64,000 nt of DNA from Bacteroidaceae bacterium (GTDB lineage: Bacteria > Bacteroidota > Bacteroidia > Bacteroidales > Bacteroidaceae): positions 1-64,000 of the forward strand of contig JAFXNA010000009.1 of NCBI GenBank assembly GCA_017529865.1, given 5' to 3'. The notes beneath the pieces were generated by a model. It made no database searches. It was not told the origin of the DNA and was given only the letters and a program-made list of their open reading frames with translations. Of the stretch, positions 1 to 7,303 are shown in pieces (position 1 is the first letter of the stretch; each line of letters begins with the position of its first letter). The position numbers were made by a program, and so were the translations under genes.

Positions 1-2
1 TC

Positions 3-50
3 TATGCTCTCATCGGTCTCATCTATCTAGTAAAGGCGGTAGCGAAATGA
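3..50 (+). CDS. C-terminus of a truncated membrane-like protein
   Basis: The frame starting at base 3 is open from the window edge to a TGA at 48-50 and encodes about 15 residues, rich in Ile, Leu and Val and ending in Ala-Val-Ala-Lys. The stop overlaps the ATG of the next gene (ATGA), which suggests translational coupling. The gene starts outside the window, so nothing more can be said about function. Confidence 0.45.
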   Translation, partial: YALIGLIYLVKAVAK

Positions 51-175
51 AGAAGTATATGCTCTACTTGAAGAACGGCAAAGGCGAATACGAGCCGACT
101 GCGATAGGCTACTTCAAGGACTTGGTTCCGTTGGCGTTCGGTCATACGGCTATGTTCCAGTGCTTGGGCAAGTAG
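47..175 (+). CDS. small hypothetical protein, 42 aa
   Basis: Starts with ATG at 47, overlapping the preceding stop by one ATGA unit, with AAAGGCGG about 9 bases upstream as a plausible ribosome binding site. The product is 42 residues with a basic N-terminus (Met-Lys-Lys-Tyr) and no recognised motif. A clean terminator follows at 201. It could be translated by coupling to the upstream gene. Confidence 0.6.
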   Translation: MKKYMLYLKNGKGEYEPTAIGYFKDLVPLAFGHTAMFQCLGK

Positions 176-200
176 TCATCGTGTTCTCCCCTAGTTTTAT

Positions 201-229
201 CCCCTAGGTTTTAAACCTAGGGGTTAAAC
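201..229 (+). terminator. intrinsic terminator
   Basis: CCCCTAGGTTT paired with its perfect complement, followed by TTAAACTTT. Confidence 0.75.
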
Positions 230-248
230 TTTGTTGCCGTCATGATTC

Positions 249-265
249 CAACTTGGGTTATCACC
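249..265 (+). repeat. 18-bp dispersed element, copy 1
   Basis: CAACTTGGGTTATCACC followed by A instead of C; the first of 32 same-orientation copies. Confidence 0.9.
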
Positions 266-381
266 ATGGTCCTGACTGGAGCTTCCCGGGGTCATCAGGG
301 TCTTGGTTCTCCTCAGGATTGGAAACGATGTTGGCTCCTTGTTTGTAACCGAATGTTTACACAAAAAGTTGGTGTATGCTA

Positions 382-410
382 TTGACAAATTGGATTTGAT
401 TGGGTATATT
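382..410 (+). promoter_or_regulatory. promoter for the gene at 437
   Basis: -35 TTGACA at 382, 17-bp spacer, -10 TATATT at 405. Confidence 0.8.
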
Positions 411-436
411 ATAGGTATAAACAACGGAGGTTTACA

Positions 437-574
437 ATGAACATCAAGAACGAAAACAGAAACGAAAAGGGTATCTTCGAGAGCCTTTGCGATGGGTTCG
501 GCTTGCTTGCGGCCTATGTGATGGTATTCTTCTTCTTGTGGGAAGGTATCTTGGGTATGGCAGGGGCGAAGTAG
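437..574 (+). CDS. small membrane protein, 45 aa
   Basis: ATG at 437 follows ACGGAGG. The 45-residue product has a charged N-terminus (about 11 residues, Asn/Lys/Glu rich) and then one hydrophobic segment at roughly residues 20-42 containing a run of four Phe/Leu residues. It is a monocistronic cassette with its own promoter and terminator. No family is recognised; a small inner-membrane protein is an inference from composition. Confidence 0.7.
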   Translation: MNIKNENRNEKGIFESLCDGFGLLAAYVMVFFFLWEGILGMAGAK

Positions 575-592
575 CCCACTCGGTTTCCACCC

Positions 593-624
593 AGGGTTGC
601 GACCGAATGGTTGCAACCCTTTCT
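593..624 (+). terminator. intrinsic terminator
   Basis: AGGGTTGC and GCAACCCT arms with a 12-base loop, then TTCTC. Confidence 0.6.
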
Positions 625-644
625 CTCGTGTTCCCGCCAATGTT

Positions 645-662
645 CAACATGGGTTATCACCC
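645..662 (+). repeat. 18-bp dispersed element, copy 2
   Basis: CAACAT variant of the core. Confidence 0.9.
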
Positions 663-751
663 CTGGCCAGAGGCTGCCAGTCCCAGCACGAGAGTTGGGT
701 TGGGGCAGCCCTTTGTAACGGAAAGTTTACAAAGAAATTGATGGTTAGGGC

Positions 752-780
752 TTGACAAGATGATTTTAATTAGGTATATT
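752..780 (+). promoter_or_regulatory. promoter for the gene at 806
   Basis: TTGACA at 752, 17 bp, TATATT at 775. Confidence 0.8.
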
Positions 781-805
781 ATAGGTATCAACAAGAGAGG
801 TTATT

Positions 806-1177
806 ATGCAGACTTTCAAACGCAAATGGCAAGGGGTTTTCTTCACCGAGAGTGGAACACGAATGGGCCCGCTCGGAAAGAGTTTGGCACGCTCGTTCCA
901 CAACTTGATGAAAAGGGTTTGTGCGAAGATTGGGGCAAAGGTGTTGGTGCAAAAGACGGGTCACTACGATGTCTACGGCTACATTCAGCGTGCCGATGGG
1001 CAGATTATCTATTACAGTTACGGAGACTTCCGTGGCTTGCGGATTGATGTTGATGCGTGCGATGCTTGTTGCGGAGTGTTGCTCCGCACTGCGTCTAGTG
1101 TGACGGACTATCACGGCGGTTCAAATCATTTCAGTCCGATTAGCGATTTGGAAAATCGTATTCCCCAAATCAGATAA
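806..1177 (+). CDS. hypothetical protein, 123 aa
   Basis: ATG at 806 follows AGAGAGG. The first 50 residues are basic (several Lys/Arg clusters) and the middle contains a Cys-Asp-Ala-Cys-Cys cluster near residue 84. The end is polar. No domain is recognised. The gene stands alone between its own promoter and a strong terminator. Confidence 0.8.
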   Translation: MQTFKRKWQGVFFTESGTRMGPLGKSLARSFHNLMKRVCAKIGAKVLVQKTGHYDVYGYIQRADGQIIYYSYGDFRGLRIDVDACDACCGVLLRTASSVTDYHGGSNHFSPISDLENRIPQIR

Positions 1178-1196
1178 GTTTACTTACTTCCGTTGT

Positions 1197-1228
1197 GGGG
1201 GTTGCAACAGATGTTGCAACCCCTTTTG
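1197..1228 (+). terminator. intrinsic terminator
   Basis: GGGGTTGCAAC with its exact complement, loop of four, then TTTTG. Confidence 0.75.
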
Positions 1229-1248
1229 TTACGCCACACCCCGATATT

Positions 1249-1266
1249 CAACTTGGGTTATCACCC
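1249..1266 (+). repeat. 18-bp dispersed element, copy 3
   Basis: Exact consensus copy. Confidence 0.9.
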
Positions 1267-1329
1267 CTGGCACGCTGGCGGTGATGCTCCTCTGTCTGTC
1301 TTGTCGCCAAAAAAAGTTTGCTTGAACAC

Positions 1330-1358
1330 TTGACAAAACGGATTTAATTGACTATATT
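1330..1358 (+). promoter_or_regulatory. promoter for genes at 1389 and 1585
   Basis: TTGACA at 1330, 17 bp, TATATT at 1353. Confidence 0.8.
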
Positions 1359-1388
1359 ATAATAGAACCTAAACGAATGAGGTAAGAA

Positions 1389-1571
1389 ATGGGTTTGACT
1401 GAATTTGTGGCTGAATGCCAAAAGGTTGATAGCCGTATTGAACTGACAAAGGTTGATGGCAATAAGGCTGTTGTCATCGGTAACAATTATGTTGTGGTTG
1501 AGGGATACAACTTCCCTTTTCAAGCACATATCATCACGAACCTTATGAAAGAATGCGGTTCGTTTGAATAA
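1389..1571 (+). CDS. hypothetical protein, 60 aa
   Basis: ATG at 1389 preceded by TGAGGTAAGAA. The 60-residue product has a beta-rich central part (alternating Val/Ile around Val-Val-Ile-Gly and Val-Val-Val-Glu-Gly). No known domain. It is the first gene of a two-gene unit with the zinc-ribbon gene 13 bases downstream. Confidence 0.75.
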   Translation: MGLTEFVAECQKVDSRIELTKVDGNKAVVIGNNYVVVEGYNFPFQAHIITNLMKECGSFE

Positions 1572-1584
1572 GGGGGTTGGCTGA

Positions 1585-1764
1585 ATGGATAGACTAGACA
1601 TACCGAAGGTAGCGAGAGAGCCTTCGTTTGAACGCAGTAAGGACTTTGACCAAAAGGCTTGGGATAAGAAGCATAGGTGTCAAGGTTGCGGCAAGAAGAC
1701 TTACTACAAAGAAATCTCTGGCGGTTGGATATGTGCGTCCTGCTTTAAGAAAAAGGCTGCGTAA
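1585..1764 (+). CDS. small zinc-ribbon protein, 59 aa
   Basis: ATG at 1585 lies 7 bases after AGGGGG. The C-terminal half has two Cys-x2-Cys pairs (Cys-Gln-Gly-Cys near residue 32 and Cys-Ala-Ser-Cys near residue 50) separated by 14 residues, a zinc-ribbon layout; the N-terminus is charged. Small ribbons of this kind in phages often act as nucleic-acid or polymerase-binding proteins, but the target here is unknown. It shares its promoter with the gene at 1389. Confidence 0.75.
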   Translation: MDRLDIPKVAREPSFERSKDFDQKAWDKKHRCQGCGKKTYYKEISGGWICASCFKKKAA

Positions 1765-1784
1765 GAATTGTTGCTCTGCTCCTG

Positions 1785-1812
1785 CCCCCTCGAAAGAGGG
1801 GGTTTTCTTTTT
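1785..1812 (+). terminator. intrinsic terminator
   Basis: CCCCCTC-GAAA-GAGGGGG followed by TTTTCTTTTT. Confidence 0.9.
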
Positions 1813-1829
1813 GGCTTCCGCTGTGGTTT

Positions 1830-1847
1830 CAACTTGGGTTATCACCC
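1830..1847 (+). repeat. 18-bp dispersed element, copy 4
   Basis: Exact consensus copy. Confidence 0.9.
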
Positions 1848-1924
1848 TGGGCTCGACTGCAGCTGTCTCGGACGGCTTCATTCGCGTTGTAACGGAATGT
1901 TTACGCAAAATGGTTGATACCCTA

Positions 1925-1953
1925 TTGACAAACTAGATTTAATTAGGTATATT
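1925..1953 (+). promoter_or_regulatory. promoter for the gene at 1978
   Basis: TTGACA at 1925, 17 bp, TATATT at 1948. Confidence 0.8.
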
Positions 1954-1977
1954 TATAGTATAACAACGAGGTAAACT

Positions 1978-2406
1978 ATGACGATTGGAACGATAACTGT
2001 TTTTGCCCCTAGCACAAGCGATTGTGCTGAACTTTCCTTTACTGAACGGCAATGGGAATTAGCAAAGTCCACCCTAGACAATGGGGAAGACTTGTGGGAT
2101 TACCCGACCGATGAACTTGACTACTTGTGCAACCCAGAGAATGGGCATTGCGGAGAAGAGTTCCTGCTGATAGGTGGGCGGCTACGCCAACTTGAAGGCT
2201 TGTCCTTCCTAGCGGAGTTCTACATAAGCAACGATGATGACGAACTCCAAGAGAGCGATACCTTTGGTTCGCTTGCTGACGCATTGAATTGGTGCAAGAG
2301 CAAAGTTGCTACTGACAATGCGGCAAAATGCTATATCTTTGTTAGTGGTAGCAAGGAAGACCCCGACCCTATCGCTACGATTTGGAACCCTGCTAGATAC
2401 ATCTAA
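1978..2406 (+). CDS. hypothetical acidic protein, 142 aa
   Basis: ATG at 1978 after GAGGTAAACT. The product is strongly acidic in its middle third (Asp-Asp-Asp-Glu near residue 84) with scattered Cys residues and no recognisable domain. It is a single-gene cassette. Small acidic proteins are common among phage host-takeover and DNA-mimic proteins, but nothing here proves that role. Confidence 0.8.
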   Translation: MTIGTITVFAPSTSDCAELSFTERQWELAKSTLDNGEDLWDYPTDELDYLCNPENGHCGEEFLLIGGRLRQLEGLSFLAEFYISNDDDELQESDTFGSLADALNWCKSKVATDNAAKCYIFVSGSKEDPDPIATIWNPARYI

Positions 2407-2412
2407 TCATTT

Positions 2413-2440
2413 GCCCCTGCCGAATGGTGGGGGCTTCCCT
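2413..2440 (+). terminator. intrinsic terminator
   Basis: GCCCCTGCC-GAAT-GGTGGGGGC imperfect stem, then TTCCCTTT. Confidence 0.6.
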
Positions 2441-2459
2441 TTGGCTTCCCCAGAGGTTT

Positions 2460-2477
2460 CAACTTGGGTTATCACCC
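2460..2477 (+). repeat. 18-bp dispersed element, copy 5
   Basis: Exact consensus copy. Confidence 0.9.
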
Positions 2478-2515
2478 ATGGCTCGACTGCAGCTGTCCCC
2501 CACGGTTTCATTCAC

Positions 2516-2537
2516 TGTGTAAAGAAAGGTTTACACA
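2516..2537 (+). promoter_or_regulatory. perfect inverted repeat, candidate operator
   Basis: TGTGTAAA-N6-TTTACACA, 8-bp arms, 18 bases upstream of the -35 box. Shortened forms recur before many promoters in the first 28 kb. Confidence 0.5.
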
Positions 2538-2555
2538 AAAATGTTTGATACCCTA

Positions 2556-2584
2556 TTGACAAACTGAATTTAATTAACTATATT
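2556..2584 (+). promoter_or_regulatory. promoter for the gene at 2618
   Basis: TTGACA at 2556, 17 bp, TATATT at 2579. Confidence 0.8.
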
Positions 2585-2617
2585 ATATATAGAAACAATA
2601 AACAACGAGGTAAGAAA

Positions 2618-2983
2618 ATGGCACAACAAAAACTCATCACCGCAGAAGTCAAGAAGTTCTTGAAGAAGCACCCTAGCGGTTCGCAAGACGGGCTTAAAGG
2701 CGAAGCAAAGGTCGCCTGCCGTCTGTTCTGTCCGTTCACCCACGCTCTCACTTGGTATATCCTTGAAGGCTACGAGGATAGCGAGAACCTTGTTTACGGC
2801 TATGTTGTGAACAACGCAAACCCCGATTTCAGCGAGTATGGCGACATTGACTTGAACGAACTCAAAGGGCTCAAACAATTCGGTTGCCCCGCAGTTGAAA
2901 GAGACATTAGTATCCCTGTCGGAATGACTTTGAAAGAAGCCCTTGAAAAATCTTCTGACCCGAAGCCCGATTGGTGGGATTAG
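2618..2983 (+). CDS. DUF2958 domain protein, 121 aa
   Basis: Shows the layout I associate with DUF2958: an N-terminal Leu-Ile-Thr-Ala-Glu, then Phe-Cys-Pro-Phe, a Thr-Trp-Tyr-Ile-Leu-Glu motif near residue 46, Tyr-Gly-Tyr-Val-Val, a Phe-Ser-Glu-Tyr-Gly segment, and Val-Glu-Arg-Asp-Ile near residue 92. The family is common on plasmids and phages and its biochemical role is not established. Length fits the family. The assignment is from motif memory, not a search. Confidence 0.8.
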   Translation: MAQQKLITAEVKKFLKKHPSGSQDGLKGEAKVACRLFCPFTHALTWYILEGYEDSENLVYGYVVNNANPDFSEYGDIDLNELKGLKQFGCPAVERDISIPVGMTLKEALEKSSDPKPDWWD

Positions 2984-3011
2984 TAATAACCTTTCGTTTT
3001 CATTGCAGACC

Positions 3012-3040
3012 GCCCCCTATCAAACGGGGGCATTTCTTTT
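3012..3040 (+). terminator. intrinsic terminator
   Basis: GCCCCC / GGGGGC stem, loop of eight, then ATTTCTTTT. Confidence 0.8.
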
Positions 3041-3056
3041 ACGCTCACCCGATGTT

Positions 3057-3074
3057 CAACATGGGTTATCACCC
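3057..3074 (+). repeat. 18-bp dispersed element, copy 6
   Basis: CAACAT variant. Confidence 0.9.
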
Positions 3075-3163
3075 CTTCCAGCTTCGCACGCGGGCGGAGG
3101 CAGTTGGCTGTTGAATGGCTATAATATGTTGATAAAATGTTACAAAATTTTTTGCTTTACCTA

Positions 3164-3192
3164 TTGACAAAACAGATTTAATTATGTATATT
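3164..3192 (+). promoter_or_regulatory. promoter for the gene at 3235
   Basis: TTGACA at 3164, 17 bp, TATATT at 3187. Confidence 0.8.
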
Positions 3193-3234
3193 AAGAATAG
3201 AAACAAACAAAAACCCATAACAACGGAGACAAAT

Positions 3235-3570
3235 ATGGACAACAACACAAACAAGAAGTTCACCGAATTCCACAATCACATCAAGAGCGTTCTTTGCTAC
3301 CTCGTTTTTGAATTCGGGTATGGCACTCGTTTGAAACAGAAGAGCGATGTTATTCCCCGTGCGGTGGAAAGCGTGTTCAAGCCGAGCAACTCTCACAAGA
3401 AGAACACGAAGTGGTCTCACGGAGATGCCACCTTTACCTACGGCTTGGATAACCATTGCAAGCCCTATGCCACCCTCACTATCAAGGGTGTGCAGATTGA
3501 CATTCCCATTCTTCCCGAACGCAAAATGGCGAAAGTCATTGACTTTTACATCAGTGATATGAACTCTTAA
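3235..3570 (+). CDS. hypothetical protein, 111 aa
   Basis: An ATG at 3184 is in frame, but it overlaps the -10 box, so the start is taken at 3235, after ACGGAGACAAAT. The protein is polar with a Lys/Asn-rich N-terminus and a C-terminal part with predicted alternating strands (Thr-Leu-Thr-Ile-Lys-Gly-Val). No domain is recognised. Confidence 0.8.
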   Translation: MDNNTNKKFTEFHNHIKSVLCYLVFEFGYGTRLKQKSDVIPRAVESVFKPSNSHKKNTKWSHGDATFTYGLDNHCKPYATLTIKGVQIDIPILPERKMAKVIDFYISDMNS

Positions 3571-3622
3571 AAGAGTGGTTAGGAAACAAACTCAACACCC
3601 CTAAACTTACACCTAACTGCTC

Positions 3623-3650
3623 ACACCGCCGAACGGCGGTGTTCTTTTTT
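3623..3650 (+). terminator. intrinsic terminator
   Basis: ACACCGCC-GAAC-GGCGGTGT then TCTTTTTT. Confidence 0.9.
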
Positions 3651-3667
3651 TGGTTCGGTCGTCCGTC

Positions 3668-3685
3668 CAACTTGGGTTATCACCC
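3668..3685 (+). repeat. 18-bp dispersed element, copy 7
   Basis: Exact consensus copy. Confidence 0.9.
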
Positions 3686-3745
3686 ATGTCCTGACTGCAG
3701 CCTTCGTCGGTCGTCAGGGTTCAGGAAAAAAGTTGAACAAACTAC

Positions 3746-3774
3746 TTGACAAACTAGATTTAATTATCTATATT
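3746..3774 (+). promoter_or_regulatory. promoter for the gene at 3809
   Basis: TTGACA at 3746, 17 bp, TATATT at 3769. Confidence 0.8.
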
Positions 3775-3808
3775 ATATCTAGGAACACAAACACAACGGA
3801 GATTTACT

Positions 3809-4423
3809 ATGGCACATATCATAGAATACACTCACAAAAGAGAAGCACAAATCAAAAAGGCTTATGAAGTCGAACTTGCCTTGGCAAGGAACACTCCCTA
3901 CGGCATATCGCAAATCCGTGGCAACGAACTGATTGAAACGGACTTTACCGACAACGAACTTGCCGAACTTGACAAAATGGTTCGTGAGACTTTGGGCAAA
4001 GACTATAAGGTGGTCTATCGCAAGAAGTCTCACTTGTGTGCTGATGATTGTAAGAAGAGTTATATCACTTACGGCATTATCCATAAGGAACTCTTCAATC
4101 GGTCTAATGCAAGTTACAATACTGCAACTCACTTCTTTTTCTCTTCGGACGCAAACCGCATTATTATTCGCAATCCTGCTGATGGCTCTCATTTGTCAAC
4201 ATGCGGTTACACTTGGCTCACATTCCAAAAGAATAGCAATGATGATACTATCTTGTTCACAAGCGACAATGTTGAATCCTTTGGTATTAAGCCCAAATAC
4301 AAAAAGCAATGGCGAAAAACAGGTAGGGTTTTCCGTGCCTGCGAAATCTTGTTTGACAGGTATCTGGAAGCAAGCAAAAAAGGCATTGAAAACTTGAAGC
4401 AATTGTTTGACAAGTTCAAATAA
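3809..4423 (+). CDS. hypothetical protein, 204 aa
   Basis: ATG at 3809 after ACGGAGATTTACT. The product is basic at both ends, with a possible Cys-Ala-Asp-Asp-Cys pair near residue 77 and a Lys-rich predicted helix over the last 30 residues. No known family was recognised. It is one of the larger genes in this stretch and is monocistronic. Confidence 0.8.
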   Translation: MAHIIEYTHKREAQIKKAYEVELALARNTPYGISQIRGNELIETDFTDNELAELDKMVRETLGKDYKVVYRKKSHLCADDCKKSYITYGIIHKELFNRSNASYNTATHFFFSSDANRIIIRNPADGSHLSTCGYTWLTFQKNSNDDTILFTSDNVESFGIKPKYKKQWRKTGRVFRACEILFDRYLEASKKGIENLKQLFDKFK

Positions 4424-4482
4424 AAGAGTGGTGCGGTTAAACGAAATTATCAACTCCCTAAACTGCGATACTCCACTGCTCT

Positions 4483-4510
4483 CACCGCCGAACGGCGGTG
4501 TTCTTTTTTA
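4483..4510 (+). terminator. intrinsic terminator
   Basis: CACCGCC-GAAC-GGCGGTG then TTCTTTTTT; near-identical to the one at 3623. Confidence 0.9.
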
Positions 4511-4526
4511 CGCTCGCCCAGTTCTT

Positions 4527-4544
4527 CAACTTGGGTTATCACCC
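4527..4544 (+). repeat. 18-bp dispersed element, copy 8
   Basis: Exact copy, followed by the long GC-rich module shared with copies 14 and 15. Confidence 0.9.
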
Positions 4545-4629
4545 CCTTAACGGGGCCCAGCAGTCCCAACAGGGGTCTGGACGATAAGCGTGGCAGTAGA
4601 TTTTTCCAACAAAAAATTGATACAACCCC

Positions 4630-4658
4630 TTGACAAACTAGATTTAATTATGTATATT
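4630..4658 (+). promoter_or_regulatory. promoter for the gene at 4688
   Basis: TTGACA at 4630, 17 bp, TATATT at 4653. Confidence 0.8.
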
Positions 4659-4687
4659 ATATATAGAAGCAAACAACGAGGTAAACT

Positions 4688-5023
4688 ATGGCACAGAAAG
4701 CAATCAAAATCAGCAAGAAGTCTTTAACGGAGTTCAATCGCAAGTCCATTGTGGATAATGCAACAGAGTTCGTCAAGGATTCTATCCATATGAACAAGGT
4801 CAAGGGTGCGATTAAAGAGTGCCTTGACAAGCACCCAGAACTTCTTAACGGAGACTTCACCGATGTTGTTGTCTCCCGCATACTCGCACAGACTGTTCTC
4901 TACATTATGTTCGGGAATGAACACAAAGTGCTTTGGAAGGATGCGGCAACTCGCAAGCAGATGAAGGCCATGCACACTTGTTCGTGGGATATGTTCTACC
5001 TTACCAAGGAACACGGAGTTTAA
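4688..5023 (+). CDS. hypothetical protein, 111 aa
   Basis: ATG at 4688 after GAGGTAAACT. The sequence looks mostly helical, with a basic N-terminus (about six Lys in the first 13 residues) and a hydrophobic stretch near residues 65-78. No domain is recognised. Single-gene cassette. Confidence 0.8.
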   Translation: MAQKAIKISKKSLTEFNRKSIVDNATEFVKDSIHMNKVKGAIKECLDKHPELLNGDFTDVVVSRILAQTVLYIMFGNEHKVLWKDAATRKQMKAMHTCSWDMFYLTKEHGV

Positions 5024-5068
5024 AGTAATGCGGTATTAAACAAATACCCCTACCCCTACCGCATTACT

Positions 5069-5092
5069 CCCCTGTCGAATGGCAGGGGTTTA
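5069..5092 (+). terminator. intrinsic terminator
   Basis: CCCCTG / CAGGGG stem with an 8-base loop, then TTTACC. Confidence 0.6.
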
Positions 5093-5114
5093 CCTTTGGT
5101 TTCCACCCGAGTTT

Positions 5115-5132
5115 CAACTTGGGTTATCACCC
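5115..5132 (+). repeat. 18-bp dispersed element, copy 9
   Basis: Exact consensus copy. Confidence 0.9.
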
Positions 5133-5214
5133 CTCCGCCGCTGGATTCGACCCGGGCTCATCTCGTTGGTCGAGCCTTTGTCATCTCTTTTCTTCAACTT
5201 TTTTCTCAAACCTC

Positions 5215-5243
5215 TTGACAAACTGAATTTAATTATGTATATT
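5215..5243 (+). promoter_or_regulatory. promoter for the gene at 5275
   Basis: TTGACA at 5215, 17 bp, TATATT at 5238. Confidence 0.8.
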
Positions 5244-5274
5244 ATATATAGAAACAACAACGGAGGATAAAACA

Positions 5275-5538
5275 ATGTCTGAAATCTTTTTGGAAGTAAA
5301 GCACAGCGAAGTCAAGGCTAACTGCTTTGTGAACTATCTCTGCCTTATGATTAGAGAACATCTTGAAGGCAAGGTGGTTGGCATTACCGCAAACGAAGAA
5401 TGGCAGGATGGTTCTCCTGCTCAAATCGTGTTCAAGCTTAACATAAGCCGTGATGAAGCTGACAAGCTCGTTACCGAGCTTAACGATGAAGACCAAGACG
5501 AAACATACGGCTCTTGGTTCCTCGCAGACGAAGCTTAA
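5275..5538 (+). CDS. hypothetical acidic protein, 87 aa
   Basis: ATG at 5275 after ACGGAGGATAAAACA. It is a small acidic protein, with Asp/Glu-rich segments around residues 70-80 and a helical middle. No family is recognised. Flanked by its own promoter and terminator. Confidence 0.8.
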   Translation: MSEIFLEVKHSEVKANCFVNYLCLMIREHLEGKVVGITANEEWQDGSPAQIVFKLNISRDEADKLVTELNDEDQDETYGSWFLADEA

Positions 5539-5557
5539 CCTCATACCTCGTTGCTAG

Positions 5558-5580
5558 CCCCCTCGCAAGAGGGGGTTTTC
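5558..5580 (+). terminator. intrinsic terminator
   Basis: CCCCCTC-GCAA-GAGGGGG then TTTTC. Confidence 0.9.
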
Positions 5581-5601
5581 TTATGGTGCCTTCTGCGGTT
5601 T

Positions 5602-5619
5602 CAACATGGGTTATCACCC
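5602..5619 (+). repeat. 18-bp dispersed element, copy 10
   Basis: CAACAT variant. Confidence 0.9.
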
Positions 5620-5696
5620 CGTGCCAGAATCGCTCGAATCCCCAGACTTCTCCTACTGTGTATATAAAAGTTTACACAAAAAATGGTTATAACCTA

Positions 5697-5725
5697 TTGA
5701 CAAACTGAATTTAATTAGGTATATT
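5697..5725 (+). promoter_or_regulatory. promoter for genes at 5752 and 6015
   Basis: TTGACA at 5697, 17 bp, TATATT at 5720. Confidence 0.8.
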
Positions 5726-5751
5726 TAATATAGAAACAATGAGGTAAAACT

Positions 5752-6012
5752 ATGAAGAAAATCTATGTTGCAACTAAACTGCGTGCCGAAGATTGCGACG
5801 GCTCTTATGTGTCGGTGCTTGCTGTAGGTTCGTATGATGACTGCAAAAAGGCCGTCCGTGCCGAGTGGGAAAAGGTTGCTGAACACGAAGACATTGGCGA
5901 CTTTGACGAAGACGACCCGAAAGACTGGTCTTGCAATATTGAAGACAGCATCTGCTATACCTTGACCTTTGAAATACACTGCGTTGAAGTGAATAAGGAC
6001 TTGGGGGTATAA
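5752..6012 (+). CDS. hypothetical acidic protein, 86 aa
   Basis: ATG at 5752 after GAGGTAAAACT. The protein has an acidic central run (Asp-Phe-Asp-Glu-Asp-Asp-Pro near residue 50) and two Cys near residue 65. No domain is recognised. It is first in a two-gene unit; the next ATG begins 3 bases after its stop. Confidence 0.8.
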   Translation: MKKIYVATKLRAEDCDGSYVSVLAVGSYDDCKKAVRAEWEKVAEHEDIGDFDEDDPKDWSCNIEDSICYTLTFEIHCVEVNKDLGV

Positions 6013-6014
6013 CT

Positions 6015-6272
6015 ATGAGAAACCTGCTAGCGAAAATCAAGGGTTTGTTTAGCGTTCCTACAATTCGGTTAATTAAACGGACAGTCTATGTTAAATCAAA
6101 TATAGAGACCACCAAAACACCTATCAAAGTGAACGGAAAGCAAAAGGAAATTGTCCTGCAAAAAGAACACGCCTTTGAAGCCGCAAAAAAGATAGGTATG
6201 TTCCGTCCTCTGGTTTGTATGAAAGGGCCGCACGACCCATTTTGGGAATGGTATCGCAAGAATTACGGCTGA
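6015..6272 (+). CDS. hypothetical basic protein, 85 aa
   Basis: Its ATG lies 3 bases past the preceding stop, with GGGGGT as the likely binding site inside that gene's end. The product is basic with an aromatic C-terminus (Phe-Trp-Glu-Trp-Tyr). Likely co-translated with the 5752 gene; function unknown. Confidence 0.8.
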   Translation: MRNLLAKIKGLFSVPTIRLIKRTVYVKSNIETTKTPIKVNGKQKEIVLQKEHAFEAAKKIGMFRPLVCMKGPHDPFWEWYRKNYG

Positions 6273-6278
6273 ACCTCG

Positions 6279-6302
6279 CCCCCTCGCAAGAGGGGGTTAT
6301 TC
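6279..6302 (+). terminator. intrinsic terminator
   Basis: CCCCCTC-GCAA-GAGGGGG then TTATTC. Confidence 0.85.
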
Positions 6303-6321
6303 TCGTGTTGGAACGGATTTC

Positions 6322-6339
6322 CAACTTGGGTTATCACCC
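6322..6339 (+). repeat. 18-bp dispersed element, copy 11
   Basis: Exact consensus copy. Confidence 0.9.
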
Positions 6340-6426
6340 CTGTTCCTTCGACGCCGGGCGGAGCACGAGTGGCTACCCGGTTCCATTGTGTTTATAAAAC
6401 TTTACACAAAAATGTTTGATGACCTA

Positions 6427-6455
6427 TTGACAAACTAGATTTAATTAGGTATATT
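6427..6455 (+). promoter_or_regulatory. promoter for genes at 6482 and 6879
   Basis: TTGACA at 6427, 17 bp, TATATT at 6450. Confidence 0.8.
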
Positions 6456-6481
6456 ATATATAGAAACAACGAGGTAAAACT

Positions 6482-6895
6482 ATGTATGCAAGCAACAAGA
6501 AAATTGACATTACTCTGCCTAGTGGTAGGGAGTTCACCGTATGTGCCGAGGATTGGGAAGATGCAAGTGCCGCTATCTGTTGCGACCTGCTGACCGACAC
6601 CGACATTGATGACATAGCCGCTAGACTGAAAAAGGAAGCGGAAGCAAACCCCTACTGGGTTCCTTACAACGAGGATAACGATGACGGGGATAACTCCGAT
6701 TGTATGGACACGCTTTGGCGAGACTATGAGAACATCACCATTGACCACAAGGTGTTCTACTTCGAGGATATGACCGATGATGAATACAAGCGGTATGAAA
6801 CCCTTTGTGAAAACAATGATGAAGCGGAGGTGAAAACTTTGTGCGAACAAGTGTATAACCGAATTAAGGAGAAAGAAAATGGAAAAGAGCATTAA
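6482..6895 (+). CDS. hypothetical very acidic protein, 137 aa
   Basis: ATG at 6482 after GAGGTAAAACT. The product has long Asp/Glu-rich stretches (residues 38-80) and a charged C-terminal helix. No domain is recognised. Its last 17 bases overlap the next gene, so the two are probably translationally coupled. DNA mimicry is conceivable from the charge but unproven. Confidence 0.8.
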   Translation: MYASNKKIDITLPSGREFTVCAEDWEDASAAICCDLLTDTDIDDIAARLKKEAEANPYWVPYNEDNDDGDNSDCMDTLWRDYENITIDHKVFYFEDMTDDEYKRYETLCENNDEAEVKTLCEQVYNRIKEKENGKEH

Positions 6896-7088
6896 CGAAT
6901 TGGAAGTATGCGTTGCCGTTGAGAACGGCAGGGCTGACTATCCGTGGAGTTTCCTGCATAAGGACGGTTCAGTTGCCAACGAGAACGAGGAAGTTCCGTT
7001 TATGCCGAGGGAAACTGCGGTAAAGGTTGCTGAAAAATACAATGAAGCCAGCGGTTCTAACGCTAAAATCTTCTACGATATTCCTTAA
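6879..7088 (+). CDS. hypothetical protein, 69 aa
   Basis: Starts inside the 3' end of the preceding gene, after AAGGAGAAAGAAA, a good binding site. The N-terminal half suggests short strands around Cys-Val-Ala-Val-Glu-Asn and the C-terminal half a helix. No family is recognised. Confidence 0.75.
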   Translation: MEKSINELEVCVAVENGRADYPWSFLHKDGSVANENEEVPFMPRETAVKVAEKYNEASGSNAKIFYDIP

Positions 7089-7093
7089 TCACC

Positions 7094-7117
7094 GCCCCGA
7101 AAGGGGCATTTCTTTTT
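7094..7117 (+). terminator. intrinsic terminator
   Basis: GCCCC-GAAA-GGGGC then ATTTCTTTTT. Confidence 0.85.
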
Positions 7118-7133
7118 GTCCTATCTGGATTTT

Positions 7134-7151
7134 CAACATGGGTTATCACCC
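7134..7151 (+). repeat. 18-bp dispersed element, copy 12
   Basis: CAACAT variant. Confidence 0.9.
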
Positions 7152-7221
7152 TGGTCCTGACTCGTCGTCCCGGGGTCATCTCAGGGTTCAGGAAAAAAGT
7201 TGATGAAAAATCATTTTCCGT

Positions 7222-7250
7222 TTTACATTTTGATAGTTAGATACGATAAA
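7222..7250 (+). promoter_or_regulatory. weak, divergent promoter for the gene at 7304
   Basis: The usual box is missing here. The best fit is TTTACA at 7222, 17 bp, GATAAA at 7245, so this cassette has a promoter unlike its neighbours. Confidence 0.35.
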
Positions 7251-7303
7251 TAAGTATAAGGCCTCGGTGGTCGGGGTCAGTAAACCTTAAACAAGGATAG
7301 ACT